NCBI RefSeq assembly: GCF_040712315.1
Contig: NC_134021.1
Coordinates: 28,358,001-28,422,000 of the forward strand
Length of the DNA: 64,000 nucleotides
Direction of reading: 5' to 3'
Source of the DNA: Castanea sativa
Taxonomy: Eukaryota; Streptophyta; Magnoliopsida; Fagales; Fagaceae
The notes under the pieces: model-generated
Told to the model about the DNA's origin: nothing
The model's database searches: none
The model's input: the letters and a program-made list of their open reading frames with translations, nothing else
Program-made: the position numbers and the translations under genes
Part shown: in pieces, positions 1 to 10,061 of the stretch
How the letters are laid out: each line of letters begins with the position of its first letter
Position numbering within the stretch: the first letter of the stretch is position 1

Positions 1-392
1 CTGCCTATAATGGCACTCCACGTCACACGAGAAAAACTCACTAGGGGGAGTCCTTGATCTGGGCATGTAGCTATCATCATTAGAGGAAGGCTCTGAGCTC
101 GAAGGAGTCCCTCTCCGTCGTTTATGGCATAGTTTCCTCTATAAGTGGTCAATCTCCAATTGCATATTCCTAGTGCATTCTCCCTAGGAAACATGACTCC
201 CACTTCTAGAATGACTCCTACTTGTATGGGTGATGTGTACACTAACCTCGTGGTCTCTCCTCCGCTCAAGATTAAGAAAATGATCTTGACATTGAGATCC
301 CACAAACTCTTCATGTTAAGATCCCATAGACTCTTCACGGTTTGGCCTTAAACCCACCATGATTAAGTAATGAACTCAAGAGTGTTCAAATT
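1..392 (-). pseudogene. Ty3/gypsy leader and gag N-terminus, degenerate
   Basis: Read on the minus strand, this stretch follows the primer-binding site of a gypsy element and enters a gag-like reading frame. The frame is rich in Arg, Ser, His and Asp, with short words such as KRRRGTPSSSEPSSNDDSY and MPRSRTPPSE, which I recognise from woody-eudicot gypsy Gag N-termini. At least two in-frame TAG codons interrupt it, so it cannot give full-length Gag. It runs off the left edge, so the rest of the element lies outside the window. Seen: reading frame, stops, order LTR-PBS-gag. Inferred: family membership. Confidence 0.7.
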
Positions 393-412
393 TCCCCACA
401 GACAGCGCCAAT
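393..412 (-). other. Retrotransposon primer-binding site
   Basis: The minus strand reads ATTGGCGCTGTCTGTGGGGA directly after the end of the LTR (LTR end ...CCATACA). TTGGCGC(C/T)GTCTGTGGGGA just inside the 5' LTR is a common primer-binding site of plant gypsy elements. It fixes the element's orientation as minus strand, with the 5' LTR at higher coordinates. Confidence 0.75.
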
Positions 413-1026
413 TGTATGGACACGTTTTGTTCCCAAAGCCCAAAAGAAAGTCAATGGCCCAAAGAGCCCAAATCAATGAATTTGTAGAAAGTGGGCTTGA
501 AACTGAACTTTCAAGGAATTAGGTGTTCAATGATCACAGTAGGTTAGTTGATATTGTAAAGCATGAAACAAACAGTTTGATAAAAAAAAAATCCTCCTCG
601 GACTTTGCTGAGGAAGGTAGCTTTTACAGTTCTTTAGTATATCATGATTTTTCTACAGATTATCTGATGATCACCTCCACATTAATGCAGCCAAGGGGTT
701 AGCTGCAGAGCATTCAATGCAGTGGCATAGCTTTCTCCTCAGATATTTTTCAACTCTCTTTTATCTTATCCCCTCCTAGTGTTTATCCTTTCCAGAATGA
801 TTGTCTGTTACCTTGTTCTTGACGAATGGTCCGATGTATGACCTCTCCTTTGCCCAGCCAAGGAGGTACTTTTCCTCGGACAACATCTCAAATTCCTCAT
901 AACCAAACTTCTACCACAGGCCATTGCTTTTTATGTCTCCATCATTATTACCTGTCCTCGGACTACCTAAGGTCCTCGGACACTACCTACGGCCCAATAC
1001 CCATGTCTGAGCCCTTTATCCCTACA
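413..1026 (-). repeat. 5' LTR of gypsy-type element
   Basis: The 614-bp block is bounded by TG...CA on both strands (starts TGTATGGACACG, ends ...ATCCCTACA). Its left border is fixed by the adjacent primer-binding site. The edge segments 'agcccaaa...aatgaatttgtaga' and '...cctcgga...ccctaca' recur in the solo LTR at 50258-51061 and, in part, in the element starting at 60386, so one LTR superfamily is present three times. Internal promoter elements are not obvious. Confidence 0.75.
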
Positions 1027-1409
1027 TAAACCATTAGTAAGCTACATACAAAATTTACTCTCATAAAATTTCTAATAAATAACAATTAGATCATTTACAT
1101 TTAGAAATGCCAAATATATGAATTTTGCATCACTAAAAAGCTAATTTTCTCTTCTTCTTTTTTTGAGAGGGAAAGCTAATTTTATCTACTTTACATTACC
1201 ACTTTAACAATATAACCTATATCCAATACTTTATTATTATTATTATTATTATTATCTTCTTCATACCAGTCTATTTAAATATTCAATTTTAAAAAAAAAA
1301 TTCTACTTTACATTACCACTTCAACAATATACTCTACATCTTATACTCTATTATGTTATTGTTGTAAGATTAAAATAATTGGGGTAAAATAAATAATAAT
1401 AATATTTAA

Positions 1410-1806
1410 GAGCATCCACAGCAGTGGAGCTAAAAAATTAGCTTTTTAGCTCCACCAAAAGTTACTTTATCTATTTTACATATACATATCTATACACATG
1501 CTGCAGCAGTGAATCTATTTTAGTTTTCAACACAGTAAAATAATATAAACATCACAATAAAATAATATATCTTCTACAATAAAATAATATATCCCACAAC
1601 TCAAAAAACATTCACAACACCAACTACAATAAAATAATTTTTTTTTGTTTAGCTCTCATGAACAGTGCACATCTATCTATAGATGTGCATTGTTCATTAG
1701 AGCTAAAAAAAAAAAGATTTAGCTCCACTGCTGGAGCATGCTTTTTGGTGTTTGAAGAGTTAAAAAATACCAATATACCAATATACCACCACTGCTGTGA
1801 GTGCTC
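1410..1806. mobile_element. MITE, PIF/Harbinger (Tourist)-like, 397 bp
   Basis: Terminal inverted repeats GAGCATCCACAGCAGTGG (left) and CCACTGCTGTGAGTGCTC (right) flank an AT-rich, non-coding interior. A 3-bp direct repeat TAA immediately flanks both ends (1407-1409 and 1807-1809). TAA/TTA duplications with a GAGCATCY-type TIR fit Tourist-like MITEs. No transposase is present. A second internal inverted pair (TAGCTTTTTAGCTCCA near 1439, and the matching arm near 1715-1735) would let the interior fold. Confidence 0.75.
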
Positions 1807-1934
1807 TAAGATATAGATGTTGCTATAGTGGATATCTATTTTTAGATATCATCGTAGCAAGATGCAAAGTTTTCAACAATGTTAGAACACTAGATATGGG
1901 GGTCCTTTTAAGCAATCGGTGCAACAATAATTAA

Positions 1935-3410
1935 CTGCAAAATAGCTAAAAACATGTTTTAGAGCAGAGCATGGTTGGGAATGCTCTTAACAGCTAAGAT
2001 AGGATTTAGTGTTGCTTGTGGACTCGTGGTGGTCATAGTTCTTCCTTCACATAGAGAAAACTCAAACCAAACTGGGTACATTTTATTTTATTTTTTTCTA
2101 AAACCAAACTCAGTACATGCAGGCAAAAAGGTGATCAATAGCTTTTATGAACATGTCATACCAAAGAGCATTCTCATCTATTGTAGCATCAAATAGACAA
2201 AAAGAGTCCCACATTCGGTAATGTAAAATGCAAAAATATTTGCACATTGCTATAGTAGCTTCAAAAAATAAATGCCCACTATAGCAATATATATATACGA
2301 AACACTATTATTTTATTTCATCCCAATTATTTTAATCTCACAAAATGAATAAAATATGGGATGTATAGTGTATTGCTAAAGTGGTAATGTAAATTACAAA
2401 AAAAAAATTAAATTAAATTAAATATAGTGGTAATGGCCTGTTTGGGAGTTTAGAGAGGGAAGAGAGTAGAGGAGAGTAGAGGGAAGGGGAGTAGTGGGGA
2501 GGAGAGTAGAGGAGAATGATTACCCTCCACCTTGTTTGGATGTTTTTATAATTAGTAAGGGGGAAGGGAGTAATTAGCCCTTCCCCTTGTTTTTAACATT
2601 GTAATTTTATAAATATAATAAGGGTAAATTAGGTAATTTACTTTATTAATAATTTTATGTGCTCTACTCTCCCTCCAAATCTCTCCAATTTGGGAGAATT
2701 AAAAATGAGGGGGTTGGAGGTAGTTGAAACCCCTTCAAACCCCTTCCCCTCATTCCTTAAAAAACTCCCAAACAAGGTAATTGAATTACTCCCCTTCCCT
2801 CTACTCTACTCTCCCTCCTTTTTTAAACATCCAAACAGGCCATAAGAGAATAGAATACAGGATATAAGGTGTATAATTAAAGTGACAATATAAAGTAAAA
2901 TAAGTATATTTTATATGATACAAAAAGTTATTTTTTTGGGCGAATGAGAATGCTCTTACCATGGATTTAAACTTCAAGTAAATGCCAAGCTTAGTAGTGC
3001 GAACTTGGGACCTATTCTTAAGGGATATTAAGTGTGCATTTGGGAATTGTTAAAATAATTAATTAATTTTTTTTCTCAGCCTTTAGCAAATTATATAAAT
3101 TTAACTTTTAAAAAAAAATTATTTAGTTTTTAGCATTTTGTTACACATTTAATACAAAAATTACCAAAAATTATATTTAAAAAAAAAACATTATACAAAT
3201 AAGTTACCAAAAATAATTAATTCTCAAAATACAGAAACTAAGATGAAATTGGAAAAAGTCAGTGCTCACATCATGTGAACCTGTGAATGTTATATAAGGA
3301 TGGGAAAAATAAAATAGTTGGGAAACTAGAATTAAAAAAAAAAAAAGTAAATAAGTAAATATTAGAGAACAATCATCTTCTGTGACTAATAAAAAAAATA
3401 AAATTAATGG
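1935..3410 (+). repeat. Copy 1 of duplicated AGP-gene upstream region
   Basis: Three blocks match collinear blocks at 4885-7050: about 1935-2070 with 4885-5030 (from 'ctaaaaacatgttttagagca'), about 2950-3060 with 5535-5630 ('gctcttaccatggattta'), and about 3279-3400 with 6912-7050 ('ggatgggaaaa...gaatt'). The order and orientation are conserved, and each copy lies upstream of an AGP gene. This copy contains the MITE at 2434-2842, which copy 2 lacks. Confidence 0.7.
2434..2842. mobile_element. MITE, Tourist-like, 409 bp, near-perfect foldback
   Basis: The ends are TGGCCTGTTTGGGAGTTT and, inverted, AAACATCCAAACAGGCCA. A second inverted stretch of 'gagagtagaggagagtag' type continues the TIR for roughly 60 bp. 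The flanking duplication TAA is exact (2431-2433 and 2843-2845). The duplicated paralogous region holds the empty site at about 5389-5391 ('gtggtaa'), which independently supports the insertion boundaries. The interior is non-coding. Confidence 0.85.
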
Positions 3411-3476
3411 GCCTACCTAGTACCAACAAATAAAAATAATGGGACATCATTCATGACTCATCAAAATTTCCAGTGA

Positions 3477-3541
3477 TGATAATAATAATAATAATAATAA
3501 TAATTCCTTTGGGCCTCATTAATAATAATAATAATAATAAT
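3477..3541. repeat. (AAT)n microsatellites
   Basis: Two AAT tracts, 'aataataataataata', are separated by 'ttcctttgggcctcatt'. That spacer is nearly repeated just after the second tract ('ttcgtttgggcctcatt'), so a unit of about 40 bp has been tandemly duplicated about 270 bp upstream of the AGP start. Confidence 0.8.
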
Positions 3542-3674
3542 TCGTTTGGGCCTCATTCTCACATGGGCCTACCGACATATATTCGGCAACCTAATTCACA
3601 ACTCACACATGATTTGAAAGTTGCGCTGTTAGTTGCCGTTTGACACGCTGTCACAGCTTCCCCCCATAGCCTCA

Positions 3675-3682
3675 TATATATA
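3675..3682 (+). promoter_or_regulatory. Probable TATA box of AGP gene 1
   Basis: TATATATA in 'ctcatatatatacaatacac' lies about 125 bp upstream of the chosen ATG, with a CA-rich leader between them. The second AGP gene has an equivalent box at 8877-8884. Spacing suits a plant TATA box with a leader of about 95 nt. Confidence 0.5.
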
Positions 3683-3806
3683 CAATACACACTGCCATTT
3701 CCACTGAACGAAACCAAAGCAAAGCAACCCAACACTTGTATATACTCTTTCTCTTTTGTCTTTGTCTATATACATTATATTCCTTATTAGTGATCTTCAG
3801 CTAGCC

Positions 3807-4019
3807 ATGGCGAAAGTTACCATTTCCAAAGCCTTGATGTTGGTGTTGGTGTTGGTGATTTTAGTAAGCTTGGCGGCTACAATGGTCTCGGCTCAGGATA
3901 GCCAGCTGGCTCTGGCGCCAGCTCCGATCGACGCTGGAGCGGCATTCTCTCTGCCCATCTCCAGTGCCCTTTTGGGGTCATCTATTTTGTTCTCTCTTCT
4001 TGCTTTGTTGAAGCTCTGA
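3807..4019 (+). CDS. Arabinogalactan peptide (AG peptide), GPI-anchored
   Basis: A 70-residue cell-surface proteoglycan precursor. Residues 1-28 form a signal peptide: Lys near the N-terminus, a long Leu/Val core, then VSAQ. The mature peptide is tiny, with a LAPAP hydroxyproline-arabinogalactan motif and the segment IDAGAA, followed by small residues. A hydrophobic Leu-rich C-terminus (SSILFSLLALLKL) has the form of a GPI-attachment signal. This layout (signal, Ala-Pro core, GPI tail) defines AG peptides of the Arabidopsis AGP12-16/20-24/40-41 kind. I chose the ATG at 3807, in the context gccATGGCG, over upstream in-frame non-ATG starts. A TATA box lies upstream and AATAAA at 4088. Its diverged paralogue is at 8985. 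The exact Arabidopsis orthologue cannot be assigned from so short a sequence. Confidence 0.85.
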   Translation: MAKVTISKALMLVLVLVILVSLAATMVSAQDSQLALAPAPIDAGAAFSLPISSALLGSSILFSLLALLKL

Positions 4020-4087
4020 ATTTTTTGAACCAAAGAAGCTTTTTTGGATGCACAGAAGTCGGATTGGTTTTTAATTATGTTGTTACT

Positions 4088-4093
4088 AATAAA
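4088..4093 (+). promoter_or_regulatory. AATAAA polyadenylation signal of AGP gene 1
   Basis: AATAAA lies 69 bp after the stop codon, within 'gttactaataaatgag'. A T-rich downstream stretch follows, as expected at a plant cleavage site. Confidence 0.5.
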
Positions 4094-4342
4094 TGAGATT
4101 CTATTCATTGTATTCACTTGATTCTCTCGTCTTTTTATTATATACATTTTTTTTTTGTTAAGGATTTATTGTTATTACTTCTACATAATTCATATTTCTT
4201 GGCCCTTTGTTGTGTTAGTTTTATTTTGTTTTTTAAAGAAAAAAAATATCCAAAAATCCAGCTATATATCAAAATAATAATTATGTTGAACCAAATGAAA
4301 CCTGCAATATTATCAGTTCAGATGGTTATTGCAATGAATTCT

Positions 4343-4381
<39 letters not shown>

Positions 4382-4884
4382 TATAGCTTTGGCCTTAATT
4401 AATCTTGTTCAAGATAAATTGGGAAACATTTTTGTTGTATAAGTCTTTAACCTTCAGCTTTCTAGATCTAAACTTCATCAGAATTGGAACTGTGATAGGG
4501 CCGGGATTTACTTTTCCAAAATGCTATAATTAGGCCTCTACAAAAGAATGAAATGAATTACTAAGAAATAAGAGAAGCAATAAAATGACAAGGAATAATT
4601 ATAAGGGATAGAAAGGAAAATGAAGAGTAATGAAATGAAAATGAATGAGTACACGGAATAGAATGGAATTAACGGAACAAAATGGGTGTCATGGATATTT
4701 CAATCAAAATTTTGTTAAACTCCACCTCATTTCCTTAATTTTCAAATTATAGGAAATGAAAATTTGATTTGGAGGTAAAATGGAGGAAGGAGAATTTTCT
4801 TGCATCTATGTTATTCCGTCCTAATGAATTAAACGCAAAAACAAAGAAATGGAGAAAAAGAAATTGGTGCTACAGTAAAATGAA
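4094..4884. other. Intergenic region with (AT)n tract
   Basis: No supportable gene. It holds an (AT)n microsatellite at 4345-4378. After about 4490 comes a block rich in 'gaatggaat/aatgaaatg' words, which looks like an old repeat but shows no clear termini. Short open frames here are AT-rich noise. Confidence 0.6.
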
Positions 4885-6708
4885 AAATAACTAAAAACAT
4901 GTTTTAGAGCATGACTGGAAATGCTCTTAACAGCTAGGATGGGATTTAGTGTTGCTTACGGACTCATGATGGTCATATTTCTTCGTTTGCATAGAGAAAG
5001 CTAAAATCAAATTTGGCACTTAATTTTTTCTTTTTTTTTAATACCAAACTCGATACTTACAGTCAAAAAGGTGAATAGCTTTTATGTACAAGTCATGCCT
5101 TCGAGCATGGATGTTACTGTAGTATCAAATCAACAAAAGAGTCCCTCATCTGGTAATTCAAAATGCAAAAAAGAAAAAGAAAAACAAAACAAAACAAAAA
5201 AACAAAAACGAAATTGCATGTTGCTATAGTAACATCTAAAATAAATGTGCAACATGTATATACTAAAAAGTATTATTTTATACCACTCCCAATTATTTTA
5301 ATCACATAAAATGAATAGAATATGAGATGCATTGGGTTGTTAATGTGAAAATTTTAAAATAGAATAAAAAAATATTTAAATATGGTGGTAAAAAAATAAA
5401 GAATGGGATGATTTATTATTAAAGTAGTAATATAAAAATAAATAAATGAAGTAACTTTTTCTTTTTGAGAAAGAATAAAGTACCTTTTCGATACTTAATG
5501 CCGAAATTTTTTTTTTTTTTCCTTTTTTTCTCTAAATGGGAGTGCTCTTACCATGGATTTATATTTCAAATAAATGCAGAGCTTGGTAGTGCTAGCTAGC
5601 TTAAGTGTGCATTTGAGAATTGTTGAAAAATGTTTTGCTCTTTGATTTTCACCCCATTGTTTTTGTAAATAATTTAGCTTTTAGCTTTTTATAATACATA
5701 ATATAAAAGTTGCTAAAAACTATATTTTTTATAAATATTATAAAAATAAACCACTGAAATAAGTAATTCAAGCTGACACTAAGATGATATTAGAGATAGG
5801 TAGTGCTCAAATTTTCTATTTTACACAATCGCTTTGCAAAAACACCCACATCAAAATTATTTATTATACACTCTTGCAGTTGAGTAAAAAGAAAGGCCCG
5901 CCCCAAACTTGTACCTGGCCCATTAGGATTTGGCTGGGAGAACATGGACCAAGAGGTTGTTCCTCAAAAGGTGCCACCAAGGACAAGGATTAACACAAGG
6001 ATCGACGTCTTGCCGAGCACATTGGCTTCTAGAACAAGTTACTAGGTGATCTTCCCCATGTTAGAGTTTCAGGCCCCACCTTTAATGAACGATTTGATAG
6101 GCCGAAATAGTATTACAGACACAAAGATCCACTTAAACCCCAAAGGCAGTAGGACCCACACACGTGTGTAATATTCAGTCATCATAAAAGCTTCACCAAT
6201 GGGAGAATATAAAATGGGGAAGGAAAACGAAATGAAGGGTTGGAACAAAATTTTGGAGAGAGATACACGAGAGATAAGGCGAGAACAGAATCTTGGGATT
6301 ATTGAGGTCTTGCTCGGACCTCAAACAAGGAACTCGGCTATTGGAAAGCCTTCTCATCCAGGCCTAATTTGAGGCAACCCAATAAAAAATAAAACTAATG
6401 TGTGATCCATCATAGCATAAAAACATTTCAAGGGCCTCCCATTGTGGGCTGTACCCAATTAAGAACATAAGTAATTTGGGGGATTAGGCCTAATAAGCCC
6501 AGGGTTGTTGGGAAGGAGTTGATTTTGTTTTAGGTTGATTTTGAGTTGAGTTTTCCATGGGTTTGAGTTGATTTTGGGTCAATTTTATGTTTGGTTTATA
6601 ATGATGTTGTAATGGGTTATGGTGGTTGTGGTTGGATGGTGTTGGGTTGCAATGGTGGGTGGATGTTGATTTTGGGTGGTTGTTCTTCTTCTTCCTTCTT
6701 TTCTAGAT

Positions 6709-6747
<39 letters not shown>

Positions 6748-7050
6748 AAATAATAATAATATAGAAAGCTACTATAATCATCTATATATAGTGTTATAAA
6801 TAAATTGATGTAGTGATGTGTGTAGTTTTTAAGCAAAAATGTGTAAAACTAATCACTTCTAAGTTCTAATTACTTTTTTCTATCTTGCAATGATTGGTAA
6901 GAGTGCTTTAAGGATGGGAAAATAGAATAGTTCGCAAATTGGAATTAAAAAAAAAAAAAAAAGAGTAGCAAATAAATAAATAAATATTGAAGAATAATCA
7001 TCTTCTTTTTTTTTGGAAAAAAAAAATACTTCTATAACTAATTTCTTTGA
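4885..7050 (+). repeat. Copy 2 of duplicated AGP-gene upstream region
   Basis: Collinear with 1935-3410 (see that entry). Its distinguishing features are an empty MITE site at 5389-5391 and an insertion of about 1.08 kb at roughly 5830-6905 that copy 1 lacks. Poly-A and poly-T stretches and small indels show the two copies have diverged for a long time. Confidence 0.7.
5830..6905 (+). repeat. Insertion in duplicated flank, possible LTR remnant
   Basis: This block is absent from the paralogous upstream region. Its first part (5895-6500) has higher GC than the neighbourhood. It carries a TATA-like 'aatataaaatgggga' at about 6205, followed by 'agagatacacgagagataaggc', resembling the U3/R part of an LTR, and it contains repeated 'ggcccat/gggccta' words. 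Clear TG...CA ends and target duplications were not found. The distal part holds a (GA)n tract at 6713-6744 and GGTT-rich low-complexity DNA. No coding capacity. Confidence 0.35.
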
Positions 7051-7222
7051 AAAAAATTAATAGGCTGACTGACATATAAAAATATATTTCGACTACTGAA
7101 ATAACCTATGCAATTATAAAGTTAATATCCAACTCCTTCCTAATTAAGGTGGAAGATAGTCCATGGGACCCAACTTCTTTTGCTAAGTAGAAGAGGAAAA
7201 GATGACCCTGCCACCCTAGTTA

Positions 7223-8128
7223 GAGCATTCACAGCTGGAATTCTATCACATCCTATTTTACCATCCCAAAAAACTACTTTATTAATTATACAATACCATT
7301 TTACAATACACCCAGCATCTCAACTTTTATTTTCCTATTCTACTCAATAAAATAATATATCCACTAAAATACAAAACCAAACACAACCCAACCCACCACC
7401 ACCACCTCGACCAACAAAACCCACTACAACCACTGCCCACACCACTACAAAAGCCTCACCCAACCCACTACCCACACCACCACCAAATTACCCACCACCC
7501 ACACCACCACCACCAACAACCCACCACGGCACCAAACAAACCCAGCCACGACACTAAGGAAAAAAACCCAGCCACCACCAAGCAAACCCACCACAACACC
7601 AACTAGCAACCACCACCATAATCACGGTAGCCACCACCAAAACCCATTAAAAAAAAACCACCAAACTCACTACCAACAACAAGCACAAAAGTTTCTCCCA
7701 AAAAAAAAACCACAAAAAAGCAACCACCACAAGAACCACCAAGAGAAACCCACGCCAACGACCACCAAGAAAAACCCACAAAAAAACCACCACCGATCTT
7801 GCTGTTGTTGATCTAGAAATCCATCAACCATGGCAGCAAAGCCACCACACCAACAGACAAAGAAGAGGGAGATGGAGAGAAAATAGAGAAGAGAGAGGAT
7901 GAGTAAAAAGAATGAGAGAAGTGAATCAGACCAAAAAAAAAAAAAAAAAGGATTATTTTTATGTTGGTGAAGAACCGGATCGCAACCCACTTCGGCGGTG
8001 CTTTTTGACACCAACGGCGGCACAAACTCATCGGCGACGACAGACCGAAATCCACGACGTCCGGTTTTTGGACCTTGCATTGGAGGCGGACCGAAAGTGT
8101 GATAGAGAAGAGGGAGAAAGAGTGGAAA

Positions 8129-8177
<49 letters not shown>

Positions 8178-8360
8178 GAGATGAGAGAGAAAAAAAGTGG
8201 AATAAAATATTAATATTATTTTTGTAAGATGGCACTATAGCATTATGCCAAAAAAATTTACACTTTTTCACTTTTAGCCTTCCAACTACAGAGCACATTT
8301 TGGACCTAAATGCCTAATGTACCTTATATTTGGCATTTGGCCTTCCAACTGCAGATGCTC
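7223..8360. mobile_element. Non-autonomous PIF/Harbinger-type element, 1.14 kb
   Basis: Terminal repeats GAGCATTCACAGCTGGAA (left) and TTCCAACTGCAGATGCTC (right) are inverted copies. Both ends are flanked by the exact 3-bp duplication TTA (7220-7222 and 8361-8363). The interior has a long CCA/CAA-rich stretch (7380-7760), an (A)17 run, a GC-richer block with 'cggcg' words (7980-8090), and a (GT)n(GA)n tract at 8131-8174. Open frames on both strands are products of simple repeats, not genes. It has the same TIR class as the element at 1410-1806 but is nearly three times longer. Confidence 0.75.
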
Positions 8361-8700
8361 TTAGAGCATTACCCTAATGGGAAAATATAGCATAGGCTTA
8401 ACAATAATTATCAGACCCAAAACAAGACTCCAAGGCAAGTAACCTACAACTTACCAAAAAAGAAAGGTAGAAAGAAAGCACATGGGTTAGCACATGGAGG
8501 TCTGTCAGACTAGTATGGTCTCACACATCTTCCTAAATGGCAAAAATCCCAACCCAACCGACTTTAACAGCGAAAATCCAACTAAGACTGTTTAACGTGT
8601 CCATCTCCAACTGGGTGTAGGTGCCGACCATCCCATTCCATCCCATCAACCCATCCACCACCTACTGAAACTTGAACCTATTATTCATTTGTTTAACCGT

Positions 8701-8776
8701 GGCAACACCCCCCCCCCCCCCGCTCACTCAGCAACAGCAATAGCTGTCTCAACATTCAACATGGCTCCACGTACGA

Positions 8777-8839
<63 letters not shown>
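8701..8839. repeat. Poly-C run and (TA)30 microsatellite
   Basis: A run of about 14 C residues lies near 8709-8722. A pure TA repeat of about 60 bp (8780-8839) begins right after 'gtacgaaaca'. The TA tract ends about 40 bp before the TATA box of AGP gene 2, so its length is likely to vary close to that promoter. Confidence 0.9.
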
Positions 8840-8841
<2 letters not shown>

Positions 8842-8876
8842 AACCATGCATAAATAATCTCATATCATACTCGATC

Positions 8877-8884
8877 TATATATA
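8877..8884 (+). promoter_or_regulatory. Probable TATA box of AGP gene 2
   Basis: TATATATA in 'gatctatatatacctctg' lies about 100 bp upstream of the chosen ATG, with a CT-rich leader following. Its position is similar to the box of AGP gene 1. Confidence 0.5.
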
Positions 8885-8984
8885 CCTCTGACCTGATCGA
8901 TCAAGTGACTCTCACAGACTCTGTCTTCTACCTCATTTCAAATGTCAATTCAACAATAACTTTCTTTCTTTCTTGTCCATCTAT

Positions 8985-9206
8985 ATGGCTTTTCAGGCTA
9001 TCAACGTCTCCAAGGCATTGATGCCTTTCTTGCAATTGGTGGCTCTCATTTTCTTCTCTATGGCTTCATCTGATACGGCGCCATCTCCCTCTCCCTCAAT
9101 GCCAATGGACACAGGTGCTGCCTATTCTACACCACTTTCTGCCGCTGTAATGGGATTCTCTTCTCTATTGTCTTCTCTCTTCTCGCTCTCTTTAATTAAG
9201 CACTGA
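8985..9206 (+). CDS. Arabinogalactan peptide (AG peptide), paralogue 2
   Basis: A 73-residue precursor. An N-terminal signal peptide (AFQAINVSKALMPF, then a Leu/Phe core) ends near SMASS. The mature part carries the AGP signature APSPSPSMP followed by MDTGAA. A Ser/Leu-rich C-terminal hydrophobic stretch fits a GPI-attachment signal. MDTGAAYSTPLSAAVMG aligns directly with IDAGAAFSLPISSALLG of the gene at 3807, so the two are paralogues within a duplicated locus. The Ala-Pro core has drifted from LAPAP to SPSPS, and both are arabinogalactan glycomodules. The ATG at 8985 begins the signal peptide; an in-frame TTG upstream is not a likely start. The 3' flank was later hit by the hAT-like element starting at 9267. 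Confidence 0.85.
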   Translation: MAFQAINVSKALMPFLQLVALIFFSMASSDTAPSPSPSMPMDTGAAYSTPLSAAVMGFSSLLSSLFSLSLIKH

Positions 9207-9266
9207 GCTATGACTATGAGCTACCTCTATTGATTAATGGGTTATTATTGTTATTAATGTCTCGCT

Positions 9267-10016
9267 CAGGAGCGTAGCTATGTGTAAGGGTGGGCCTTCC
9301 AAAATTTCGAATTTTTTTTAAATATATATAATTATTTTAATGTTTTCAAAATTTAGTCTAAAAAATAAGAGTTGGCTCCCAAATATTTGATTTAGTTCAA
9401 TGATGCTCTTAAAAAAAATAATTGGTATAATAGTTATAGAGATATAACATTATTTTTCGCAATTTTATTTTTTCTCGTAAAATGTGCTCTTATATCTATT
9501 AAATATTTGATGAAGTTTGACACTAAAAATGTTTAAATCTATATTTTTTTCAACCAGTTACGTGGTAATTAACAAGTCATCGATTCATAAAAAAAATAAT
9601 GTCACTAAAACTACACATGAAATGTCTCTTTCGTTGTCACATAATGGGTTAGAGCAAGATAGCTTCAAATATGTTTGAAGCCTAACTTATTCCTCCAAAT
9701 TTTGGATCATTCATGTTTTTGAAAATTTCATTAGTTCAATTGAAAATTTTTTACTTACTTTACTATAAAATTAGATAATTTGTATTGAAAATGAAATTTT
9801 TTAAGAATTTCACTATAAAAATGGTAAAAATAAATTTTATTTTATGAAAGATTGAGCTTTTTTTGTTGTTGGGTGTGTCTATATATAACTTATCAAATAA
9901 AAAAGTGTGTATGTAATAAAAAAGCGTGTGTATATGTGTATGTGGGAGTTGTCTTAATAAATATATTAATACGGCAACTATTAGCCCCCTAACAAAAATT
10001 CCTGACTCCGCCCCTA
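9267..10016. mobile_element. hAT-like non-autonomous element, 750 bp
   Basis: The left end CAGGAGCGTAGCTATG and the right end CCTGACTCCGCCCCTA are imperfect inverted repeats of the CAGGGGCGGAGCCAGG type. An exact 8-bp target duplication GTCTCGCT flanks it (9259-9266 and 10017-10024). An 8-bp duplication is the hallmark of hAT transposition. The interior is AT-rich without a transposase. It landed about 60 bp after the AGP 2 stop, inside or just beyond its 3' UTR. Confidence 0.8.
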
Positions 10017-10061
10017 GTCTCGCTTTGATTTTGTGATTGTCATTTTATTTATTCTTTCTTG

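Noticed and set aside
3893..4147. 84-codon minus-strand frame
   Set aside because: It overlaps the AGP 1 coding region antisense and extends into its 3' UTR; no domain.
7670..8298. Minus-strand frames of 136 and 161 codons and a plus-strand frame of 90 codons
   Set aside because: They lie in CCA, A and GA/GT simple repeats inside a TIR element; composition (Trp/Phe/Gly or Ser/Leu runs) is repeat-driven and no domain is present.
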